The notes under the pieces were generated by a model. That model made no database searches. It was given only the letters and a program-made list of their open reading frames with translations, and was not told the DNA's origin. Below are positions 1 to 6,152 of a stretch of DNA of 8,109 bases, one piece after another (positions within the stretch are counted from its first letter, which is position 1; the number at the start of each line of letters is the position of its first letter). Origin of the DNA: Candidatus Zhuqueibacterota bacterium 4572_119 (GTDB lineage: Bacteria > Zhuqueibacterota > Zhuqueibacteria > Thermofontimicrobiales > Thermofontimicrobiaceae); contig NBLI01000059.1 in the NCBI GenBank assembly GCA_002084535.1, forward strand, positions 1 to 8,109, in the 5' to 3' direction. Made by a program: the position numbers and the translations under genes.

Positions 1-2154
1 AATTACAATGGACAACTCATAAACAACCTTCTCAAAAGCACAATAATGAAAGTTACCAAAGAGTTGGACAAAACATGGTGCGTTTCAGTTTTTGAGGATA
101 ACTCAGGCGTCATTGAATTTGACGAAAATAATGATGTTTGTTTCAAGGTTGAAACTCATAATCATCCGTCCGCGCTGGAGCCTTATGGCGGCGCCAACAC
201 CGGAATTGGGGGTGTCATCAGAGATCCGCTTGGAACGGGATTAGGCGCCAAGCCAATCGTTAACACCGACGTTTTTTGTTTTGCGCCACCGGATTTCCCC
301 ATGGAAAAATTGCCGCCGGGAACATTGCATCCAAAACGTGTCTTTACGGGCGTACATGCCGGGGTCAGGGACTACGGCAACCGGATGGGCATTCCAACTG
401 TGAATGGCGCAATTTTCTTTGACGAGCGATATGTGGGAAATCCGCTGGTCTTTTGCGGCAATGTCGGGCTAATGCCAAAAAATACCACTGAAAAAACTGT
501 AAAACCGGGAGATTCTATTATTGCTGTCGGCGGACGAACGGGCAGAGATGGAATTCACGGAGCAACTTTTTCGTCCGGAGAGCTTACTACTGAATCAGAA
601 GTCGTTTCCAGCGGAGCGGTTCAAATCGGCAACCCGATTACAGAAAAAAAAGTTGTTGACACGCTGCTCAAAGCCCGCGATAAAAAACTTTATACAGCAA
701 TCACAGACTGTGGCGCTGGCGGATTTTCTTCCGCGGTTGGTGAAATTTGCCAGGATTTTGGCGCTGAAGTTGACCTGGAAAAAATTCCATTAAAATATGA
801 AGGATTAACTTACACGGAAGTTTGGATTTCCGAAGCCCAGGAACGCATGGTTATCATTGTACCACCGGAAAATGAAGCGGAAACGCTGCAAGTTTTTGAA
901 TCGGAAAATGTAGAAGCTGTAGTTATCGGTAAAGTGACCGATACAAAAAGGCTAAAGTTAAAATACCAGGGGAATCCGGTAGCTGATTTGGAAATGGAAT
1001 TCCTGCACAATGGTGTACCTCAATTAACAAGAAAAGCAATATGGACAAAGCCCGCGCTCAAAGAATCTCAATTTGACCAGCCAAATGATCTGTCAGAAAT
1101 CTTAAAAAAGATTCTTTCATCGTGGAATGTGTGTTCCAAAGAATGGGTCATTCGACAATACGACCATGAAGTTCAGGGAGGCAGCGTTCTCAAACCGTTG
1201 GTTGGAGTGGATAACGATGGTCCTGGTGACGCCGCGATTGTGCGCCCTGTCCTTGAATCAATGAAGGGTATCATCATTTCCAATGGCTGCAATCCGAAAT
1301 ACGGCTTGATTGATCCCTACGCTATGGCGGCTTCAGCCATCGATGAAGCGATTCGACAGATCATCGCTGTCGGAGGCAAGTTAGACAGGATTGCCTTGCT
1401 GGACAATTTTTGCTGGGGAAATACCAACAAACCAGACAGGCTCGGCTCGCTTGTTCGTGCTTCACAGGCGTGCTATGACGTCGCTAAGGTGTATGAAACG
1501 CCATTTATTTCTGGAAAAGATAGTCTGAACAATGAATACCAGGTCGGAGAAAAATCCATCGCCATTCCGCCGACACTGCTCATTTCAGCTATTAGTATAA
1601 TGCCCGATGTCAGAAAAGCCATTACAATGGACGTCAAAGTTCCGGGCAGCTTGATTTATATTATCGGTGATACAAAAGACGAACTTGGCGGTTCTCATTA
1701 TTATGACATAACTGGTCAACAAAGCGCGAAAGCCCCAGGCGTTGATTCCCTCTTTGGTAAAAAATTGATGACAGCGTTAAGCCAGGCGACTGAGCAGGGA
1801 CTCGTTAAATCGTGTCATGACTGTTCCGAAGGTGGTATCGCGGTCGCTGCCGCGGAGATGGCATTTGCCGGAGGGCTGGGCATGAAACTGGAATTATCAA
1901 AAGTGCCAACAACAGATGGTCTGGACAGGGACGATAAATTACTCTTTTCTGAGTCAAACAGCCGTTTTATCGCCGAAGTGCTCCCAAAAAATAAAAACCA
2001 ATTTGAGAAAATTATGAACACAAATATTTATGCTGTTATTGGAAAAGTCTGTAAAGAAAAGACATTTGAAGTAATCGGGTTAGATGATAGAAAAATAATT
2101 GAAATGAATATTTCTGAATTAAAGGAATCGTGGCAAAAACCGTTACGCTGGTAA
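1..2154 (+). CDS. purL: Phosphoribosylformylglycinamidine synthase, synthetase subunit PurL (5' end missing)
   Basis: This subunit uses ATP and ammonia to convert FGAR to FGAM in cytosolic de novo purine synthesis. The frame is open from base 1. The ATG at 46 is internal: it has no Shine-Dalgarno, and the 15 codons before it look like PurL sequence. Counting that Met as residue 1, the visible part has the nucleotide-binding motif KVETHNHPSA (34-43), GRTGRDGIHGATFSS (163-177), DCGAGGFSSAVGE (221-233), FISGKDSLNNEY (487-498) and HDCSEGGIAVAAAEMA (591-606). These are the hallmarks of two tandem AIRS-type ATP-binding/AIRS-C halves. The protein ends at RW with no glutaminase domain, which purQ supplies just downstream. 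The insert with DFPMEKLPPG after the first motif resembles long PurL forms of about 950-1000 residues rather than the Bacillus short form. If so, roughly 250 N-terminal residues, including the SEHC-type motif, lie outside the window. Family is certain; the long-form call is inference. Confidence 0.97.
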   Translation, partial: NYNGQLINNLLKSTIMKVTKELDKTWCVSVFEDNSGVIEFDENNDVCFKVETHNHPSALEPYGGANTGIGGVIRDPLGTGLGAKPIVNTDVFCFAPPDFPMEKLPPGTLHPKRVFTGVHAGVRDYGNRMGIPTVNGAIFFDERYVGNPLVFCGNVGLMPKNTTEKTVKPGDSIIAVGGRTGRDGIHGATFSSGELTTESEVVSSGAVQIGNPITEKKVVDTLLKARDKKLYTAITDCGAGGFSSAVGEICQDFGAEVDLEKIPLKYEGLTYTEVWISEAQERMVIIVPPENEAETLQVFESENVEAVVIGKVTDTKRLKLKYQGNPVADLEMEFLHNGVPQLTRKAIWTKPALKESQFDQPNDLSEILKKILSSWNVCSKEWVIRQYDHEVQGGSVLKPLVGVDNDGPGDAAIVRPVLESMKGIIISNGCNPKYGLIDPYAMAASAIDEAIRQIIAVGGKLDRIALLDNFCWGNTNKPDRLGSLVRASQACYDVAKVYETPFISGKDSLNNEYQVGEKSIAIPPTLLISAISIMPDVRKAITMDVKVPGSLIYIIGDTKDELGGSHYYDITGQQSAKAPGVDSLFGKKLMTALSQATEQGLVKSCHDCSEGGIAVAAAEMAFAGGLGMKLELSKVPTTDGLDRDDKLLFSESNSRFIAEVLPKNKNQFEKIMNTNIYAVIGKVCKEKTFEVIGLDDRKIIEMNISELKESWQKPLRW

Positions 2155-2175
2155 ATTGAAAAAAGGATAAAACAA

Positions 2176-2997
2176 ATGAAACCGGTAAGAACTTTGATAA
2201 TAAGAACCGCGGGATCTAATTGCGATTATGAAACTGTTCACGCGTTCAAGCATGCGGGAAGCGAAATTAATTTGGTTCATGTGAATGAAATCCTCGCGAA
2301 TAATATAAAACTCGAAGATTATCACATTCTGGCAATTCCGGGCGGATTCACTTATGGTGACGATATATCCGCGGGAAAAATTTTAGCCAATGAATTAAAG
2401 TATAAACTAAAAGATCAATTGGATCAATTTGTTAAAGACGGAAAATTAATTATCGGTATTTGTAACGGTTTCCAGGTATTAGTGAAAGCAGGATTGCTGC
2501 CGGAAGTTCAGTTGAACAATGGCTCACAGTTAGTGACTTTAACAGACAACGATTCCGGCAAATTTGAAGACCGGTGGATTTATTTAAAGCCAGTTAGCAA
2601 AAAGTGCGTATTCACAAGAAACATGGAAAATATTGTCTATTATCCAGTGGCGCACGCGGAGGGGAAATTTATTCCCAAAAGCAGAGAAGTGCTGCAAAAC
2701 TTAATCGAAAATGATCAAATTGTTTTTCAATATATAAACGCGGACGGCAGCGAGCCAGATTATCCCTGGAATCCAAACGGATCGGTGAACAATATCGCCG
2801 GAATTTGTGATTCAACCGGCAGGATTTTTGGACTCATGCCTCACCCGGAACGGCATTACCATCCTGTCCAGCACCCAAGATGGACACGGGAAGGATTGAA
2901 AAAAGATGCGGATGGAAAAATAATATTCCACAATGCTGTGGAATATATCAAAGAATTTTTTTCTGAAAAACAGAAACATAAAACTTTGATACCTTAA
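2176..2997 (+). CDS. purQ: Phosphoribosylformylglycinamidine synthase, glutamine amidotransferase subunit PurQ
   Basis: A class I glutamine amidotransferase that hydrolyses glutamine and passes ammonia to PurL. The 273-residue protein has PGGFTYGDDISAG (55-67), the nucleophile elbow GICNGFQ with Cys96, and the catalytic His223 and Glu225 in MPHPE (221-225), so the triad is complete. It is longer than the usual PurQ of about 225-230 residues. The extra segments, such as KFEDRW near 129 and NPNGSVNNIAGI near 199, resemble the C-terminal glutaminase domain of large one-chain PurL enzymes. The ATG lies 21 bases after the purL stop and is preceded by an A-rich GGA (about 2164-2166), so the two genes are almost certainly one operon and act as one complex. 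No purS is seen, consistent with a long PurL that carries its own PurS-like region, but that part is outside the window. Confidence 0.97.
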   Translation: MKPVRTLIIRTAGSNCDYETVHAFKHAGSEINLVHVNEILANNIKLEDYHILAIPGGFTYGDDISAGKILANELKYKLKDQLDQFVKDGKLIIGICNGFQVLVKAGLLPEVQLNNGSQLVTLTDNDSGKFEDRWIYLKPVSKKCVFTRNMENIVYYPVAHAEGKFIPKSREVLQNLIENDQIVFQYINADGSEPDYPWNPNGSVNNIAGICDSTGRIFGLMPHPERHYHPVQHPRWTREGLKKDADGKIIFHNAVEYIKEFFSEKQKHKTLIP

Positions 2998-3053
2998 TAG
3001 TAAAATTCATACTAAATTTGGCTAAATTTCATATTCTAAATAATTGATTGTTG

Positions 3054-3156
3054 AGGTAAAGGTAGAGAAGAAATAAAAACTTTTCTGAATTGAATTCTGT
3101 GACAATTGCTGGATTAATTTTGTTTCTTGTTTTTCTTCACCTTAACCTTTACCTTT
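3054..3156. repeat. Imperfect inverted repeat of tandem ACCTTW hexamers in the purQ-csp gap
   Basis: The 242-base gap between purQ and the cold-shock gene holds no credible gene. Its main structure is an inverted repeat. The left arm starts AGGTAA AGGTAG (3054-3065). The right arm holds three tandem hexamers ACCTTA ACCTTT ACCTTT (3139-3156). The core AGGTAAAGGT (3054-3063) is perfectly complementary to ACCTTTACCT (3145-3154). Looser pairing continues inward, GAAGAAATAAAAAC against GTTTTTCTTC (3129-3138), leaving a loop of about 48 bases. It could be a dispersed intergenic repeat, an RNA structure at the end of the purine transcript or in the csp leader, or a protein-binding site. No U-tract of terminator type follows the stem. 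The rest of the gap is AT-rich: CTAAATTT occurs twice (near 3012-3029), and a short AT-only stem (TTTAAAAA/TTTTTAAA) lies at 3163-3188. Confidence 0.5.
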
Positions 3157-3239
3157 TGTGATTTTAAAAATAACACTGTTTTTTTAAATGTTATCGATTA
3201 ATAAAAAACTATTCTGGTTTATCCAGGTTTGGAGATCAA

Positions 3240-3446
3240 ATGAAATACGGCACAGTCAAAATGTGGGACAGTTCAAAAGGTTTTGGATTTATTGTGAGCG
3301 ATGATGATGAAGAGCTGTTCGTCCACGTCAGCGACCTTGATATCACTGTAAAAGGAAATCGACTCAGGGAAGACCAACGGGTTGGTTTTGACATTAAGTC
3401 AGATTTTAAAGGCGATCGCGCGGTTCGGGTTCGCGTAATACAGTAA
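3240..3446 (+). CDS. Cold-shock-domain single-strand nucleic-acid-binding protein
   Basis: A 68-residue protein that is essentially one cold-shock (OB-fold) domain, expected to bind single-stranded RNA or DNA in the cytosol. The RNP1 motif KGFGFI is at 13-18 and RNP2 LFVHVSD at 26-32. The opening GTVKMW replaces the usual GTVKWF, leaving one aromatic (Trp9) where most Csp proteins have a Trp-Phe pair. An acidic run DDDEE (21-25) fills the loop between the RNP motifs, and NRLREDQRVGF (40-50) matches the conserved later strand. Translation starts at ATG with GGAG (3231-3234) five bases before. A short hairpin CTGG-TTTAT-CCAG (3214-3226) lies just upstream of that site. The gene stands alone on the + strand and converges with the HIT gene. 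Whether it is cold-induced or constitutive cannot be read from sequence. Confidence 0.95.
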   Translation: MKYGTVKMWDSSKGFGFIVSDDDEELFVHVSDLDITVKGNRLREDQRVGFDIKSDFKGDRAVRVRVIQ

Positions 3447-3471
3447 AGCTGGGTTTACATTTTTTCTTTTT
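3443..3471 (+). terminator. Possible weak terminator after the cold-shock gene
   Basis: GTAAA (3443-3447) pairs with TTTAC (3454-3458) around a six-base loop, followed by T6-C-T5 (3460-3471). The stem is only five pairs and AT-rich. It overlaps the csp stop codon and the Lys/Glu-rich end of the convergent HIT gene, whose codons alone could explain the T-run. Placement between two convergent genes is right, but strength is doubtful. Confidence 0.3.
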
Positions 3472-3955
3472 CCCTGTCGAAAAGTTTTTTCAGCTTTTCC
3501 CAGGTTTGTTCCAATCCCTCGGAAATCACTTTGGTTTTTCCGAATACGGGCATGAAATTGGTATCTCCGCTCCAGCGCGGAACAATATGAAAATGTAAAT
3601 GATCCTTTACCCCGGCTCCCGCCACTTCTCCCAGATTCATCCCGATATTAAATCCATGTGGTTTCATTGATTCAGTGATTACATCTTTGCACAAAGCCAA
3701 CAATTCCATCAGCTCCAGTCTCTCTTTTTCATTTAATTGGGAAATATCACTAATATGGTTGTAGGGAACCACCATGAGATGGGCATTATTATAAGGGTAC
3801 AAATTCATCAAAACAAAACAAGTTTTACCGCGGTAAAGAATAAGATTTTTTCTGTCATCTTTTGCAGAAGGTTTATCACAAAAGATACATCCTTCTTCCC
3901 CATCCTTAACTTTCTCAATATATTTAATCCGCCAGGGCGCCCAAAGATGTTTCAT
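3455..3955 (-). CDS. HIT-family protein, Ap4A phosphorylase-like (Rv2613c type)
   Basis: A 166-residue histidine-triad protein. The triad is HLHFHIV (119-125), with His121 in the middle position as the expected nucleophile that forms a nucleotidyl intermediate. Other conserved segments are LWAPWR (4-9), CIFC (23-26, a possible metal-binding pair), NLYPYNNAHLMVVPY (51-65), HGFNIGMNLG (100-109) and PRWSGDTNFMPV (126-137). From memory these match the Mycobacterium tuberculosis diadenosine tetraphosphate phosphorylase Rv2613c closely, including LWTPHRM, NLYPYNPGHLMVVPY and the PRW segment. Phosphorolysis or hydrolysis of Ap4A-like dinucleotides is therefore the best guess; a general HIT hydrolase is the alternative. 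Translation starts at ATG with GGAGG (3960-3964) four bases before it. It is the last gene of the leftward cluster and lies only 13 bases beyond a terminator-like hairpin, so expression probably depends on read-through or a promoter overlapping that hairpin. Confidence 0.9.
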   Translation of the reverse strand: MKHLWAPWRIKYIEKVKDGEEGCIFCDKPSAKDDRKNLILYRGKTCFVLMNLYPYNNAHLMVVPYNHISDISQLNEKERLELMELLALCKDVITESMKPHGFNIGMNLGEVAGAGVKDHLHFHIVPRWSGDTNFMPVFGKTKVISEGLEQTWEKLKKLFDREKEKM

Positions 3956-3976
3956 ATTTCCTCCAACAAAAACAAG

Positions 3977-4006
3977 AAAAGGGCATAACCTTAGTCATGC
4001 CCTTTT
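3977..4006 (-). terminator. Strong hairpin with U-tract between the EF-G-like gene and the HIT gene
   Basis: Read on the - strand, AAAAGGGCATGAC pairs with GTTATGCCCTTTT around a TAAG loop. All positions pair if one G-U is allowed. A T-rich run (TTTTCTTGTTTTTG) follows. It lies 21 bases after the EF-G-like stop and ends 12 bases before the HIT ribosome-binding site. It is a textbook intrinsic terminator for the upstream gene and, given its place inside a likely operon, may act as an attenuator or a stabilising 5' hairpin for HIT mRNA. The complementary A/T flanks would allow bidirectional action. Confidence 0.8.
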
Positions 4007-4027
4007 TAAACTGACAATTACAGTATA

Positions 4028-6106
4028 TTATTTTTCATCTTCTTCTTTTGATTCCGCGATAACCTTGGCTTCCAAATCTTTGGGCATTGGATCATAGTGT
4101 GAAAATTCACGCGTATAAGTTGCCCGTCCCTGGGTCATTGAACGAAGTGATGTCGAATAGTCATGCAGCTCTGCCAGAGGTATCTGTGCTTTAACGACCT
4201 GGAAACGCCCAGAAGCACCCATTCCGGCAATTTTTCCGCGTCGAGTGGAAATGTCACCCATGATATCACCCATATTTTCTTCGGGACACTTTACCTCAAC
4301 ATCGTAGATTGGCTCAAGAAGAATTGGTTTCGCTTTTTTAACCAGCATTTTAAATACTTCGCGACCCGCAATTTGAAATGCAATATCCTTTGAATCCACC
4401 GGGTGTTCTTTTCCATCATAGACGATTGCTCTGGTATCGACAATTTTGTAGCCCGCAACAGCGCCTTCAACAATAATCTGCCGCACACCTTTTTCAATGG
4501 AAGGAATGAAAACGGATGAGATTGAACCGCCAACTACTTTACTGACAAATTCAAAGCCTTCGCCCCGGTTCATGGGCTCGATTCGCATCCATACTTCAGC
4601 GAATTGACCGGCTCCACCTGATTGTTTTTTATGGCGATATTTTTCGTCACCATTGGCAGTGATTGTTTCACGATAGGGAATCTTTGGTTTCTTTCTTTCA
4701 ACCTCAACACCATAACGTTCTTTTAGTCTTTTTAGGATAATGAGCAAATGAACTTCTCCCTGCCCGGAAATTACTGTTTGATGTAATTCAGGATCGATTG
4801 TTACAGTGAAACTTGGATCAATCAAATTCAGCGTGCTTAAACCGGTAGAAATCTTGTCTTCATCACCTTTGGTTTTCGGACTCACTGCCATCTCAACCAC
4901 TGGAGTGGGGAAATCTATTGGTTTAATCTTTACCTTTTTCTTTTTACTGGCAAGGGTATCTCCAGTCTGTGTATTTTTTAGTTTAACTAACGCGCCAATA
5001 TCACCGGCGCGAATAGATCCAATATCCTTTCTCTCTCTTCCAATTAATGTATAAATTTGCCCAATTTTTTCTGTTGAATCTTGGGTGACATTCACGACAT
5101 CATCCCCGGATTTTATAGTTCCCGAAAAGGCGCGAATGAGGGAAAGCTCACCTAAATGCTTTTCTGATAAAGTTTTAAAAACCAATCCCGCGAACTCACC
5201 ATTTTCATCAGTAACGACTTCCACCTCTTTACCATCTTCTTCAGCAATAATTGGGGATACATCTTTGGGTGAAGGACAATAATCGGTGATAAAATCCAGC
5301 AAAAGTTGAGTGCCAACATTTTTTGTAGCCGCCCCGCACAAGACAGGGAAAATTGCTTTGGATACTAAACCAGTTTTCAAGCCTTTGGCAATATCTTCAT
5401 CTGTCAATTCACCGGCTTCAAAATATTTCTCTAAAAGTTCGTCATTAGATTCTGCAACTTTTTCCACGAACTGCATACGCATATCATCGGCTTTGCTTTG
5501 CAGATCGGCAGGTATATCTTCCATTGTATATTTTCCGCTGCCATCCGCGCTGAAAGTAACTTTTTTCATACGAAGAACATCGATTATACTATTAAATTCT
5601 TCTCCCTGGTTAACTGGGAAATTAAGCGCGACAACACCGTTACCATAACTCTCCTGCGCATCACTAATCGTCTTATCAAAATCAGCATGTTCTTTATTTA
5701 AGTGATTAACATAAAAAAACCGTGGAATTCCCAAATCGTTCAAAACTTCCCAAACAAGATCTGTACCAACTTCGACGCCGGCAACGCCGTTCAACAATAC
5801 AATCGCTATATCAGCAGCACGAATTCCGCACCTGACTTCACCAATAAAATCAAAATATCCCGGTGTATCAAGAACATTGACCTTGTGACTTTTCCAGTCC
5901 ACGTATAACAAGGATGTGGACACCGAAATCTTGCGTTCAATTTCATCATTACTATAATCAGAAACTGTCGTACCATCATCAACTGATCCAAAACGATTGG
6001 TCGCTCCACTTGAGAAAAGAATTGCTTCAGCTAAAGTCGTTTTACCAGCATCTCCGTGCCCCACCAAACCGACATTTCTAATTTTATCTACTGAATACTC
6101 TTTCAC
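4028..6106 (-). CDS. fusA2: Elongation factor G-like translational GTPase (EF-G-2/FusA2 type)
   Basis: A 692-residue protein with full EF-G architecture: G domain (1-280), domain II (about 300-385), III (400-475), IV (478-600) and V (600-680). Visible motifs are the P-loop GHGDAGKTT (16-24), DTPGYFDF (80-87), GEVHL (450-454), the domain IV segment KKQSGGAGQF (493-502) and domain V GDIMGDISTRRG (613-624). It differs from canonical EF-G in three places. Switch I reads RKISV instead of RGITI, the catalytic-His position after DTPG is Tyr84, and the guanine-specificity motif NKMD reads NHLN (134-137). The first two are seen in EF-G-2-like paralogues, so a main fusA is expected elsewhere. It probably acts on ribosomes in translocation or a specialised role. 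An acidic tail follows residue 684. The GTG start is fixed by an in-frame TAG directly before it. It lies 46 bases after the acyl-CoA synthetase-like gene with no terminator between. Confidence 0.93.
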   Translation of the reverse strand: MKEYSVDKIRNVGLVGHGDAGKTTLAEAILFSSGATNRFGSVDDGTTVSDYSNDEIERKISVSTSLLYVDWKSHKVNVLDTPGYFDFIGEVRCGIRAADIAIVLLNGVAGVEVGTDLVWEVLNDLGIPRFFYVNHLNKEHADFDKTISDAQESYGNGVVALNFPVNQGEEFNSIIDVLRMKKVTFSADGSGKYTMEDIPADLQSKADDMRMQFVEKVAESNDELLEKYFEAGELTDEDIAKGLKTGLVSKAIFPVLCGAATKNVGTQLLLDFITDYCPSPKDVSPIIAEEDGKEVEVVTDENGEFAGLVFKTLSEKHLGELSLIRAFSGTIKSGDDVVNVTQDSTEKIGQIYTLIGRERKDIGSIRAGDIGALVKLKNTQTGDTLASKKKKVKIKPIDFPTPVVEMAVSPKTKGDEDKISTGLSTLNLIDPSFTVTIDPELHQTVISGQGEVHLLIILKRLKERYGVEVERKKPKIPYRETITANGDEKYRHKKQSGGAGQFAEVWMRIEPMNRGEGFEFVSKVVGGSISSVFIPSIEKGVRQIIVEGAVAGYKIVDTRAIVYDGKEHPVDSKDIAFQIAGREVFKMLVKKAKPILLEPIYDVEVKCPEENMGDIMGDISTRRGKIAGMGASGRFQVVKAQIPLAELHDYSTSLRSMTQGRATYTREFSHYDPMPKDLEAKVIAESKEEDEK

Positions 6107-6110
6107 CTAA

Positions 6111-6119
6111 CTCCTCCTT
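6111..6119 (-). promoter_or_regulatory. Strong Shine-Dalgarno that fixes the GTG start of the EF-G-like gene
   Basis: AAGGAGGAG on the - strand sits four bases before GTG (6104-6106). An in-frame TAG immediately precedes the GTG, and the next in-frame Met is about residue 180, so GTG is the only reasonable start. Confidence 0.85.
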
Positions 6120-6152
6120 GTGTTCAAATATTTATGTGATAACACTTCACTA

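Noticed and set aside
46..48. ATG at 46 as the start of purL
   Set aside because: No Shine-Dalgarno, the frame is open back to base 1 with PurL-like codons, and conserved N-terminal parts of the family are missing.
521..793. A 90-codon + strand open frame inside purL
   Set aside because: Overlaps conserved purL motifs in another frame; a shadow of purL codon use.
3012..3029. Two CTAAATTT copies after purQ
   Set aside because: Short AT-rich direct repeat, expected often by chance in such DNA.
3163..3188. AT-only stem as purQ terminator
   Set aside because: TTTAAAAA/TTTTTAAA has no G-C pairs and lies more than 160 bases after the stop; too weak to call.
5310..5648. A 112-codon open frame on the + strand opposite the EF-G-like gene
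   Set aside because: It is wholly antisense to a well-conserved gene and its product has no recognisable features.
6107..6152. Separate promoter for the EF-G-like gene in the 46-base gap
   Set aside because: No convincing -35/-10 pair; only a weak GTGTT/AACAC pairing is seen.
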